Of a stretch of DNA of 64,000 bases, positions 7,703-15,590 are shown one piece after another. The notes under the pieces were generated by a model. The model was given only the letters and a program-made list of their open reading frames with translations. It was not told where the DNA came from and made no database searches. Location: NCBI GenBank assembly GCA_965116015.1, contig OZ220477.1, positions 310,001 to 374,000 on the forward strand, read 5' to 3'. Positions within the stretch are counted from its first letter, which is position 1; every line of letters starts with the position of its first letter. Both the position numbers and the translations under genes were made by a program. The DNA is from S5-327 sp965116015 (GTDB lineage Bacteria > Chloroflexota > Dehalococcoidia > Lucifugimonadales > Australimonadaceae).

Positions 7703-9478
7703 ATGACGGAGAAGAACACGGCGCTGAGCGGGGGAGGAGCGAGCAAGGCGGTTTATGGCTCTGATTATGTGGTGGAGATTCTGCGCGCGCTTGGGGTGAA
7801 GCACATTGCGCTTAACCCCGGGGCGAGCTATCGGGGGCTTCATGATTCGCTTGTGAACTTCGGCAGCGGCGGGCCGGAGATTATTCTCTGCACGCACGAG
7901 GAGATTGCGGTGGCTATCGCCAACGGGTATTTCCGCGTTACGGGCGAGCCTATGGCCACCGGGCTGCACAACGTTGTTGGCCTGCAGCATGCGTCGATGG
8001 CCATCTTCAACGCGTGGTGCGATCGCTCTGCGATGCTGAATCTCGGGGGAGGGGGTCCGCAGGACGCGAATCACCGGCGGTCGACGGACTGGGTGCACAC
8101 TGCGCTCGTGCAGGGCAATGTTGTGCGCGACTATGTGAAGTACGACGATCAGCCGAATAGCATCGAGGCTACTCCGGAGTCGCTGCTGCGAGCGATGCGG
8201 ACGGCGATGACCGACCCCAAGGGGCCGGTGTACGTGTGCCTGGACTCGGATCTGCAGGAGGAGCGAGCGCCTGATGGTCTTCTTGTTCCGGACGTGTCGC
8301 TGTTTCGTCCGCCGGCGGCGCCGGCGCCGAATCCGGCGGCGCTGGAGGAGGCGGTTGAGCTTCTCGCCGGCGCCGCGTGGCCGGTAATCGTAACGGGGGA
8401 GATCGGGCGCAATCCGTCGTCGCTGCCGGCGGTTGTTGAGCTGGCTGAGACGCTTGCGTGCGGCGTTGTCGACGCGGAGGGTCGTTTCGGGTTCCCCAAC
8501 ACGCATCCGCTTGATCTGACGGCTGTCCGCGAGCGAGCGCTGAGCGAGGCGGATGTTGTGCTTGCGCTCGATACGCCTAGCCTGGGCGTGCCGCTTGGGC
8601 CGTCGGCGCGGGAGCGGGGAGCGCTGGCGCTGGCGACTCCGCCGGGATCGAAGGTGATTCATATCACGCTGCTTGATCAAGAGCGGCAGAATTGGGTTAC
8701 GGACAATCAGTGGCTGCTGCCGGTGGCGGTTCCTATTGCGGCGGATACGGCGCAGGCGATTCCGCTGCTGACGTCCGCGCTGCGGGAGCGTTTGTCTGGG
8801 GCGATGCAGGGGAGCAGGAAGGAGGAGCGGCGGATGCGCGCGGCAGCGATGCATGAGGAGGCGCGCGCCGCGTCGGCCCGGTGGGTCGCCGATAACTGGG
8901 ACAGGACGCCAATCTCGACGGCGCGTCTGTACGGGGAGATTGCGGAGCGGGTGAAGGGGGTGGAGTGGGCGATGGTTCATACGCACGGCCGGCGGGCCCG
9001 GGATGTGCTCGAGCTGACGGAGGGGGCGCACGAGCTTGGCGGGGGGCGCGCCGGGGGAGTTGGGTATGGGTTGCCGTCGTCGGTGGGTGCGGCGCTTGCC
9101 TACAAGGGGTCTGGGCGGTTGTGCATCAGCGTGCTGGGGGACGGGGATTTTCTGATGACGTCGAACGCGCTGTGGACGGCGTCGCACTACGGGATTCCGC
9201 TTCTTGTTGTTGTGTTCAACAACAGGTCGTACTACAACGATGAGGAGCATCAGGAGCGGATGGCTCGCTGGCGCGACCGTCCGGTGGAGAATAAGGGGGT
9301 AGGGATTCAGATAAGGGATCCGGATCCGGACTTTGCGACGCTTGCCAAGGCGTTCAGCGTTGCGGGGTTTGGTCCGGTGAATAGTCCGGGGGAGCTGGGT
9401 TCGGCGCTTGATGCGGCCATCGAGATTGTGCGGGCGGGCAAGCCTGCGGTGGTGGATGTGGCGACGCAGCCGCGGTAA
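7703..9478 (+). CDS. Thiamine diphosphate-dependent enzyme, acetolactate synthase/decarboxylase-like
   Basis: 591 residues with the three-domain plan of ThDP decarboxylases and synthases. The N-terminal Pyr domain has the proton-relay Glu in THEEIAVAIANGYFRVTGEP; a middle domain follows (about residues 200-350); the C-terminal PP domain carries GDGDFLMTSNALW...NN, the Mg/ThDP-binding GDG-x(~25)-NN motif. The middle of the protein departs from true acetolactate synthase, and there is no ilvN beside it, so a benzoylformate-decarboxylase-like or 2-oxoacid role is at least as likely. Conserved LNPGASYRGLHDSL near the start is typical of this uncharacterised subgroup. It stands alone between msrB and the sdh genes. 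Confidence 0.8.
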   Translation: MTEKNTALSGGGASKAVYGSDYVVEILRALGVKHIALNPGASYRGLHDSLVNFGSGGPEIILCTHEEIAVAIANGYFRVTGEPMATGLHNVVGLQHASMAIFNAWCDRSAMLNLGGGGPQDANHRRSTDWVHTALVQGNVVRDYVKYDDQPNSIEATPESLLRAMRTAMTDPKGPVYVCLDSDLQEERAPDGLLVPDVSLFRPPAAPAPNPAALEEAVELLAGAAWPVIVTGEIGRNPSSLPAVVELAETLACGVVDAEGRFGFPNTHPLDLTAVRERALSEADVVLALDTPSLGVPLGPSARERGALALATPPGSKVIHITLLDQERQNWVTDNQWLLPVAVPIAADTAQAIPLLTSALRERLSGAMQGSRKEERRMRAAAMHEEARAASARWVADNWDRTPISTARLYGEIAERVKGVEWAMVHTHGRRARDVLELTEGAHELGGGRAGGVGYGLPSSVGAALAYKGSGRLCISVLGDGDFLMTSNALWTASHYGIPLLVVVFNNRSYYNDEEHQERMARWRDRPVENKGVGIQIRDPDPDFATLAKAFSVAGFGPVNSPGELGSALDAAIEIVRAGKPAVVDVATQPR

Positions 9479-9639
9479 GGCGCAGTGGAGGCTTCGCGGG
9501 TTCGGCGCTTGCTTGGGCGGGATGCGCGTTCGAGTTGTGTCGAGCAAGGAGAGTTGATGGCTGCGAGTTGGGGGCTGCCGGCGCTGGGCGGAGCGTCGCG
9601 GGGGAGGGCTCTGGGATGCTCTAAGGGGGAGGGCTTCTG

Positions 9640-9648
9640 TGGTATATT
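9640..9648 (+). promoter_or_regulatory. Extended -10 promoter of sdhABE
   Basis: TGG followed by TATATT makes a strong extended -10, predicting a start near 9655 and a leader of about 44 bases before ATG 9699. This supports the shorter sdhA start over ATG 9639, which would lie upstream of the transcript. Confidence 0.5.
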
Positions 9649-9698
9649 CATCAATGGTTCAATGGGTTGCAGCACTTCTGAGGCAGGCGGTCGGAACT

Positions 9699-11405
9699 AT
9701 GGCTGATCACGACGTTCTGGTTGTGGGGGCGGGACTCGCAGGGATGCGCGCGGCGATCGCCGCGCATCGGGCGGGCGTTAATGTGGCGATGATGAGCAAG
9801 GTGCATCCGGTTCGCAGTCATTCGAATGCGGCGCAGGGAGGGATCAATGCGGCGCTCCGAGGGGCTGAGGATTCTGTTGACTCTCACGTGTTCGACACGG
9901 TGAAAGGCTCCGACTATCTGGGGGATCAGGACGCTATCGAGTACATGTGCATCGAGGCTCCGCAGGAGATTATCGAGCTCGAGCATATGGGGGTGATTTT
10001 CAATCGCGACGAGGAGGGCCGGCTGGGGACGCGGGCGTTCGGTGGGGCGAGCTATGCGCGCACGTTCTTTGTGGCGGACATCACTGGGCAGGCGATTCTG
10101 CATGTGATGTACGAGCAGATCATCAAGGCTGGCGTTCGGTCGTACGAGGAGTGGTTCGTCACCGACCTTCTTATTGAGGATGGGCAGTGCCGTGGGGTGG
10201 TGGCGATCGAGATGCTGACGGGCCGGGTTCAGGCGGTTACTGCGAAGGCGGTGATTCTCGCGACGGGAGGCGTCGGGCGGGCATTCGAGCCGAGCACGAA
10301 CGCGCTCATCTGCACGGGGGACGGTTTGGCGCTTGCCTATCGGGCAGGGGCGACGTTGCTTGATATGGAGATGGTGCAGTATCACCCGACGACGCTTGCG
10401 GGGAATGGGGTGCTGTTGTCGGAGGCGGCGCGCGGGGAGGGGGCTTATCTTCTTAATTCGAAAGGGGAGCGGTTCATGGATCACTACGCTCCCAAGATGC
10501 GGGAGCTTGCCTCGCGGGATGTTGTTTCGCGTTCGGAGCAGACGGAGATTGAGGAGGGGCGGGGGGTGAACGGTTGCGTGCTGCTCGATCTTCGGCATCT
10601 GGGCCGCGAGTTGATTATGACGAAGCTGAAGTATATCCACGAGGTGGCGCGGGACTATGCGGGGGTGGATATGGTTGAGGAGCCGGTGCCGATCCGGCCC
10701 GGTCAGCATTACATTATGGGGGGGATCAAGACGGATGTGGACACGCGCGCCTGGGACGTTACGGGCGGGGCTGGTTGGGATGGGCCTCGGGGGCTGTTCG
10801 CGGCTGGGGAGACGGCCTGCGTGAGCGTGCATGGTGGGAATCGTCTTGGCGCGAACTCTCTGCTGGAGACGGTTGTGTTCGGGAAGCGCGCGGGGGAGGT
10901 TGCGAGCGCGTACGCGAGGGAGACGGCTGATTTTCAGGCGTCGGAGGCGCATACGCGCGACGCGGAGACGCGCATAAGGGGGTTGATGGAGCGTCCGGAC
11001 AATGGGCTGATGACGGCTGCGTTGCGGTTGGAGTTGGGGCAGACGATGAACGAGCATCTTGCGGTGTTCCGGTCGGAGGAGGGGATGCAGGCTGCGCGTG
11101 AGAGCGTTCAGTCGGTGAAGGAGCGTTATCAGACGACGCCGTTGAAGCACAGGGGGAGTGTTTACAACACGGATCTGCTGTTTCATATGGAGCTTGGCTA
11201 TATGATTGATGTTTCGGAGGCGGTGGCGGCCTCGGGTCTGCTGAGGAGGGAGAGCAGGGGGGCGCACTTCCGGCGGGATATGCGGGAACGGAACGATGAG
11301 GAGTGGCTGAAGCACACTACTGCGCGCAAGGGTGAAGACGGGCCGGAGGTGGGCACGCTGCCGGTCGCCATTACGCGATGGGAGCCGCAGGCGAGGGTTT
11401 ATTAG
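9699..11405 (+). CDS. sdhA: Succinate dehydrogenase/fumarate reductase flavoprotein subunit
   Basis: 568 residues. The FAD-binding VVGAGLAGMRAAIAAHRAG starts at about residue 7; SHSNAAQGGINAA holds the His that binds FAD covalently in SdhA/FrdA. The active-site region YHPTTLAGNGVLLSEAARGEG and the capping-domain sequence GGNRLGANSLLETVVFGKRAG are intact. The start at 9699 (MADHDVLVVGAG) is preferred because the promoter at 9640 lies after the longer ATG at 9639. Oxidises succinate to fumarate (or the reverse) in the cytoplasm-facing head. It is followed by sdhB (111 bases) and the SdhE-type subunit. Confidence 0.93.
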   Translation: MADHDVLVVGAGLAGMRAAIAAHRAGVNVAMMSKVHPVRSHSNAAQGGINAALRGAEDSVDSHVFDTVKGSDYLGDQDAIEYMCIEAPQEIIELEHMGVIFNRDEEGRLGTRAFGGASYARTFFVADITGQAILHVMYEQIIKAGVRSYEEWFVTDLLIEDGQCRGVVAIEMLTGRVQAVTAKAVILATGGVGRAFEPSTNALICTGDGLALAYRAGATLLDMEMVQYHPTTLAGNGVLLSEAARGEGAYLLNSKGERFMDHYAPKMRELASRDVVSRSEQTEIEEGRGVNGCVLLDLRHLGRELIMTKLKYIHEVARDYAGVDMVEEPVPIRPGQHYIMGGIKTDVDTRAWDVTGGAGWDGPRGLFAAGETACVSVHGGNRLGANSLLETVVFGKRAGEVASAYARETADFQASEAHTRDAETRIRGLMERPDNGLMTAALRLELGQTMNEHLAVFRSEEGMQAARESVQSVKERYQTTPLKHRGSVYNTDLLFHMELGYMIDVSEAVAASGLLRRESRGAHFRRDMRERNDEEWLKHTTARKGEDGPEVGTLPVAITRWEPQARVY

Positions 11406-11515
11406 GGGGTCTGGCAGGCGCCGCGGCGCTATGCGGGGCTCAACAACGGCTCTAGGCCCGGGCGCAGGGGTTCTTGATGGACGGCGCGAGCGGGTTCTGA
11501 GAGAGGACAAAGCAG

Positions 11516-12472
11516 ATGCGGGTTACAGTAAAGGTTCGACGGTACGATCCGGAGACTTCCGAGCAGCCGGGGTTTCAGGAGTACGAGGTCGAGACGCCGG
11601 ACCACTTCACGGCGCTTGACGCACTGGTGAAGATTCGCGAGGAGATTGATCCGAGCTTGGCGCTTCGGTGCTCGTGCAGGGCGGCGATCTGCGGGTCGTG
11701 CGCGATGCGGGTTGGGGGTCAGGCGCGGCTTGCGTGCAATACGCGGCTGAGCGCGGTGGCGGAGGACGGGGGGTCTGTTGAGATTGAGCCGATGGGGAAT
11801 CAGCGGGTGGTGAAGGATCTGGTGATTGATCTGCAGCTGTTCTGGGGGAAGGTGCGGGCGGTGGAGCCGTATCTGCAGCCGGATGTTGTGCCGGAGGAGG
11901 AGTTCATCGCCTCGAACAGGTCGATGCTGAATCTTCTTACGCCGATGGGCTGCATTATGTGCGGGGCTTGCGTGTCGGACTGCACGGCTCTGGAGGTGGA
12001 CAAGAACTTTTTGGGTCCGGCCGCGCTGGCGAAGTCGTACCGGTTCGTGGCCGATCCGCGGGACGACAGGAAGAGGCAGCGGCTGGATACGCTGAACGAG
12101 TATGGGGGAGCGTGGGATTGCACGCGCTGTTATATGTGCGTGGAGGTTTGTCCGAAAGGCGTCGCGCCGATGGATCGGATTATGGAGTTGCGGGAGGAGC
12201 TGATGCAGGCGGGGGCGACGAACACGCCGGGCGCACGGCATGTGGAGTCGTTCGCGAAGTCGGTGTCGCGGTCTGGGTGGCTGGACGAGACGATGCTGGC
12301 GGTTGATTCGTGGGGGAAGTTCAATGTTCCCAAGCTGCTGAGCCAGGCGCCGCTGGGGATTCGCGCGTTGCGTCGCGGCAAGTTCCGGTTGCCTGGTCCG
12401 TTCCATCACAAGCGGCCGGGGCATCAGCAGGTGCGGCGGCTGTTCGAGCGGCTGGGCGCCGCCCGCAAGTAG
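11516..12472 (+). CDS. sdhB: Succinate dehydrogenase iron-sulfur subunit, SdhE-linked type
   Basis: 318 residues. The N-terminal plant-ferredoxin domain has [2Fe-2S] ligands C54, C59, C62 and C74 (an additional C52 is nearby). The C-terminal half has C146-x2-C149-x2-C152-x3-C156 and C202-x2-C205-x2-C208-x3-C212. C205 is an extra cysteine between the usual centre-3 ligands; in non-classical succinate dehydrogenases of the SdhE type an extra cysteine here allows a second [4Fe-4S] instead of a [3Fe-4S] cluster. About 80 extra C-terminal residues, basic at the end, may contact the partner or membrane. Passes electrons from SdhA to the next gene product. Confidence 0.92.
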   Translation: MRVTVKVRRYDPETSEQPGFQEYEVETPDHFTALDALVKIREEIDPSLALRCSCRAAICGSCAMRVGGQARLACNTRLSAVAEDGGSVEIEPMGNQRVVKDLVIDLQLFWGKVRAVEPYLQPDVVPEEEFIASNRSMLNLLTPMGCIMCGACVSDCTALEVDKNFLGPAALAKSYRFVADPRDDRKRQRLDTLNEYGGAWDCTRCYMCVEVCPKGVAPMDRIMELREELMQAGATNTPGARHVESFAKSVSRSGWLDETMLAVDSWGKFNVPKLLSQAPLGIRALRRGKFRLPGPFHHKRPGHQQVRRLFERLGAARK

Positions 12473-12509
12473 CGCTGGCTGGTCGTCTTACTATGCGTAA
12501 GGAGCAACG

Positions 12510-13397
12510 ATGAAGTATGCCTTCTACCCAGGGTGCGTGGCTCACGGGGGCGCGCCGGAGCTGTACGCGTCGACTATGGCGATTGCGAGGAAGCTGGATC
12601 TTGAGTTGGAGGAGATTGTGGGGGCCGCCTGCACGGGGGCCGGCGTTCTGCAGGAGAAGGGTCTGAAGCTTGGGGACACGCTGAACGCGCGGACGTTCGC
12701 CATGGCGGAGCGGATGGGGTTGACGACGATTCTCAATATCTGCTCGACCTGTCAGGGGGTGATGGCTCAGGCGAATCACCGTTTGCTTGCGGACCCGGAC
12801 TATCTGGCGGAGGTGAATGAGGAGCTCAGGCAGGAGGGTCTGGAGTACACGGGACGGGTGGTGATTAAGCATTTGGCGTGGGTGATTGTGGAGGAGGTTG
12901 GCATCGAGCGGCTGAAGAGCTGCGTGACGAATCCGCTGCCTAATCTGCGAGTGGCGCCGTTCTACGGGTGCTACATCCTGCGCCCGTCGTGGGCGCTTGG
13001 TCTCGACGAGAATCCGGGGCGGGAGCAGTATCTCGAGCAGATTATTGAGGCGTGCGGGGCGGAGCCGGTGAATTTTCCGGGGCGCACCAAGTGCTGCGGT
13101 TTTCCGATTATGCTGATTAATGAGCGGAATTCGATGGCGATGGTCGCCAATCATACGGTGAGCGCGCGCGAGCACGGGGCGGACGCGATGGTTACGCCTT
13201 GCCCGCTGTGTCATCTGAATCTCGATGGTCAGCAGCCCAGGGCGGCGGCGCAGCGCGGGGAGAAGATTGGGATGCCCATTCTGCATCTGCCGCAGATGAT
13301 TGGGCTGGCGATGGGATTATCGGAGGGGGATCTGGGGCTGGGGCGTCACATTGTGAGCACGCGGTCGGCGCTCGCGAAGGCGAGCGTTCGGGCGTAG
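12510..13397 (+). CDS. sdhE: SdhE/HdrB-like CCG-domain subunit
   Basis: 295 residues with two CCG (cysteine-rich) domains as in heterodisulfide reductase HdrB and SdhE of non-classical succinate dehydrogenases. The second motif is complete: C154, C195-C196 and C231-x2-C234. The first has C9, C41 and C78-x2-C81, but Ala40 takes the place of the first cysteine of the CC pair. No transmembrane segment is seen, and no sdhC/sdhD follows, so this soluble subunit is expected to dock the complex at the membrane and hand electrons to quinone, or to another acceptor such as a thiol system. TAAGGAG precedes ATG 12510. Confidence 0.87.
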   Translation: MKYAFYPGCVAHGGAPELYASTMAIARKLDLELEEIVGAACTGAGVLQEKGLKLGDTLNARTFAMAERMGLTTILNICSTCQGVMAQANHRLLADPDYLAEVNEELRQEGLEYTGRVVIKHLAWVIVEEVGIERLKSCVTNPLPNLRVAPFYGCYILRPSWALGLDENPGREQYLEQIIEACGAEPVNFPGRTKCCGFPIMLINERNSMAMVANHTVSAREHGADAMVTPCPLCHLNLDGQQPRAAAQRGEKIGMPILHLPQMIGLAMGLSEGDLGLGRHIVSTRSALAKASVRA

Positions 13398-13431
13398 GTT
13401 CGGGGGAGTTGTTTTCGGCGAGGGTCTGCGG

Positions 13432-14082
13432 CTACGGGGCGAAGCCGATGTCTTCTTCGTAGCTGGCCATCACTTCGCGCGCGATTTCCTGAAGCGTCTC
13501 GAAGTCGTCGGGATCGTCTGAGGCGCCGGGGGAGCCGGGCGGGGCTTCTGGATCGTCGTTGTTGGGGGCGGACTCGAACTCTTCTTTGCGGCTGCGGTCG
13601 AACGCGTTGCGGAGCACGAGGGCGGCGGCGCGTTGCGTGTGGGCGAGGAGGAGGCCGTATTCGAAGGAGACGCTGATGGCGCTCTGCGCGGTCTCGATGT
13701 CGGCGCGCTCTATCTCTGCGAGGCTGTCCAGCAGCTCGCTGATGAAGTCTGCGGGAGCGGGCGGTTCGGTGGAGCGCCGGGCATCTGTCGCGGCCTGCGC
13801 CAGGGGGGCGCGGCACGCTTCGATGACGGAAGAGGCATCGTCGCCATGCGTTTGGGCGAGCGCGGGTTCGATGCGTTCGGGGAACTCGACGCCGACTGCG
13901 CAGCCGATGGCGAATGCGAGGGCGCTTCCCAAGGCTACGCCGTCTACGTCGTAGAATGTTTCGTCGCCGTGCTCGCGGGTTTCGACGTTCTCGATCACGA
14001 GGGCTGTGATGATGTCGGTGAAGGCGATGGGGGCGTCGTCGGAGGGTTCGCGGGGCTCCAGGGGGATGATCAGGTCTGACAT
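13432..14082 (-). CDS. Acidic protein of unknown function
   Basis: 216 residues, strongly acidic, with no recognised family. N-terminal ~60 residues (MSDLIIPLEPREP...FTDIITALVIENVE) look globular; a helical middle with DFISELLDSLAEIERADIETAQSA follows, then ~35 residues of Asp/Pro/Ser-rich linker (about 165-195) and a short helical tail ending in MASYEEDIGF. No signal peptide or membrane segment. It converges on sdhE and is read away from the SDR at 14211. A TACAAT -10 sits so close upstream that the mRNA may be leaderless. The codon pattern and balanced composition support a real gene. Confidence 0.65.
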   Translation of the reverse strand: MSDLIIPLEPREPSDDAPIAFTDIITALVIENVETREHGDETFYDVDGVALGSALAFAIGCAVGVEFPERIEPALAQTHGDDASSVIEACRAPLAQAATDARRSTEPPAPADFISELLDSLAEIERADIETAQSAISVSFEYGLLLAHTQRAAALVLRNAFDRSRKEEFESAPNNDDPEAPPGSPGASDDPDDFETLQEIAREVMASYEEDIGFAP

Positions 14083-14090
14083 AGTTGTCT

Positions 14091-14096
14091 ATTGTA
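14091..14096 (-). promoter_or_regulatory. -10 element, probable leaderless transcript
   Basis: On the minus strand TACAAT lies eight bases before ATG 14082, so the expected start point falls at 14083-14084, at the initiator codon itself. No ribosome-binding site fits between. The -35 region is poor. Confidence 0.4.
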
Positions 14097-14210
14097 GCCG
14101 GAGGCGCGGAGCGGGGTTTTCGCGTTCGCGGGAGCGGCGGTGAGGGAGGGTAGGCGTCCGGCGCGGCGTGGTAGCCTTGCGGGAGAGTCGATCTTGCGGG
14201 AGGAGCGCGG

Positions 14211-15041
14211 ATGAGCACAGGACTGCTCGACGGGAAGGTTGCGATTGTGACGGGGGCGGGGAGCAGCCGGGGGATGGGGCGGGTGATGGCGCTGGCGTTT
14301 GTGGAGGCGGGCGCGCGGGTTGCGATGCTGGACGTCGACGCGGCGTCGCTCGACAGGAGCGTACAGGAGGCGCGGGAGGTCGGCGGGGCGGACTCCGCGA
14401 TAGGCGTCGTGACGGACATCGCCAGCTGGGAAGATGCTCAGCGGGCGGCGCAGGACACGATCGAGCGGTTGGGCGGGCTGCATATTCTGATCAATCATGC
14501 GGGGGTGAATCCGCGGCTGGCGGGTCTTCCGGAGGGGGAGAATCCGGCGTTCTGGGAGCTGCCGGTCGGGGTGTGGTCGCGGATGGTTGATGTGAATGCG
14601 AGCGGGCCGTTCTATATGGCGCGCGCGGCGGTAGGGCATATGGTTGCGCAGGGATGGGGTCGGGTTATCGGGGTGACGACGAGCCTGGATACGATGATCC
14701 GCAGTCTGCCGTATGGGCCGACGAAGGCGGCGCATGAGGCGCTAGTGGCGTGTATGGCGTCGGAGACGGCGGGTACGGGGGTGACGGTGAACGCGCTGCT
14801 GCCAGGCGGGGGGACGAATACGAATTTCGGGGGCGATGGTCCGCCTGATCCTGAGAGGCTGGAGCCGGAGATTATGGGGCCGCCGGCAGTGTGGCTGGCC
14901 TCGGATGCGTCCGGCGAGGTGAATGGGAGGCGCGTTATCGCGATGTACTGGGATCCGTCGAGGACTCCGGAGGAGAATCTGGCGTCGGCGTCGGCGCCTG
15001 CGGCGTGGCCGCAGCTTGGGCGTCAGGGGGTGGGGCGGTAG
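14211..15041 (+). CDS. SDR family oxidoreductase
   Basis: 276-residue classical SDR. VTGAGSSRGMG near residue 13 binds the dinucleotide, N-H-A-G replaces the usual NNAG, and YGPTK supplies the Tyr/Lys pair; the catalytic Ser would be in the GVTTSLDT segment. The insertion LPEGENPAFWELPVGVWSRM before the central helix and the Pro/Ala-rich tail after MYWDPSRTPEENL are unlike most SDRs. NAD(P)-dependent alcohol or ketone chemistry in the cytoplasm is expected; substrate unknown. It stands alone, with a repeat-filled non-coding stretch downstream. Confidence 0.82.
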   Translation: MSTGLLDGKVAIVTGAGSSRGMGRVMALAFVEAGARVAMLDVDAASLDRSVQEAREVGGADSAIGVVTDIASWEDAQRAAQDTIERLGGLHILINHAGVNPRLAGLPEGENPAFWELPVGVWSRMVDVNASGPFYMARAAVGHMVAQGWGRVIGVTTSLDTMIRSLPYGPTKAAHEALVACMASETAGTGVTVNALLPGGGTNTNFGGDGPPDPERLEPEIMGPPAVWLASDASGEVNGRRVIAMYWDPSRTPEENLASASAPAAWPQLGRQGVGR

Positions 15042-15138
15042 TGGGGTGAGGCTGGTGGGGGGTCAGTGGTGCGCGTGGGGAGGGCGCGGGTTTCTCGTCG
15101 TCCGAGCGAGGTGGGCGGCGAGGGAGCCTTAGCGAGGA

Positions 15139-15335
15139 GCGCGGGAGGGGGGCTAGCTCCTCTACTCGTCTATCGTCCAGCAGCGCCTGGGCGGAGGCGC
15201 GCGGGGAGAGGGGGCGGCGTTCCGGCGGCGGAGCCGGCTTGCCTAGGCCTGAGGTAGGCGCGCGGGGAGAGGGGGTGCTGTTCAGTCCCGCTTGCAACAC
15301 AAGGAGGCCTGAGGTAGGCGCGCGGGGAGAGGGGG
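15139..15335. repeat. Four-copy repeat with ~60-base period
   Basis: A 20-base core, AGGCGCGCGGGGAGAGGGGG, occurs exactly at 15195, 15256 and 15316, and a degenerate version starts near 15139. Periods are 60, 61 and 60. Copies three and four also share AGGCCTGAGGT immediately before the core, while the rest of each unit differs. Confidence 0.7.
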
Positions 15336-15448
15336 CTAGCTCAGCTTCGTCAGGGCCACGGCGTCTGCGGCGTCTTCAGGAAGGCGACGGCGAGGCCGGA
15401 GGCCAGCCCAGCGAGGGGCAGGGGCTGCCGCGCGCAATCTGGGGGGAG

Positions 15449-15590
15449 CGCCTCTACGCGCTTGGGGCTTCCAAGCCGTAGCCGCACTCGGCGTCGACGC
15501 CTGGGGAAAACGCCCTATGCGGTTGGGGCGTTCGGCATATTCACGAACGACCGAATACCGGCTTGGGAACGCCTTATGCGGTTGGGGCTT
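15449..15590. repeat. Three-copy repeat including the 3' end of mdh
   Basis: CGCCTTATGCGGTTGGGGCTT at 15570-15590 encodes the last residues and stop of mdh on the minus strand. Close copies lie downstream at 15511-15530 (CGCCCTATGCGGTTGGGGCG) and, more degenerate, 15449-15470. The spacing is 59 and 62 bases. Confidence 0.65.
15509..15532 (-). terminator. Possible intrinsic terminator of mdh
   Basis: Read on the minus strand, AACGCCC pairs with GGGCGTT across a ten-base loop (CAACCGCATA) and is followed by TTCCCC, making a short run of four T. It lies about 45 bases after the mdh stop and is formed from a duplicated copy of the mdh 3' end. Confidence 0.4.

Larger units (their letters stand above)
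15042..15573. other. 532-base non-coding stretch with spaced repeats
   Basis: Between the SDR and mdh there is no credible gene. The stretch contains two repeat sets (15139-15335 and 15449-15590), both recurring about every 60 bases, and a hairpin behind mdh. Sequence is very G-rich on the plus strand in its first half. Confidence 0.6.

Noticed and set aside
5705..9547. A 1280-codon open frame on the minus strand
   Set aside because: Antisense to cofC, the luciferase-like gene, msrB and the ThDP gene. Its composition is Arg/Pro-rich, typical of the antisense frame of G+C-rich genes.
15139..15335. CRISPR array
   Set aside because: Repeat cores are 20 bases, one is degenerate, inserts vary, and no cas gene is in the window.
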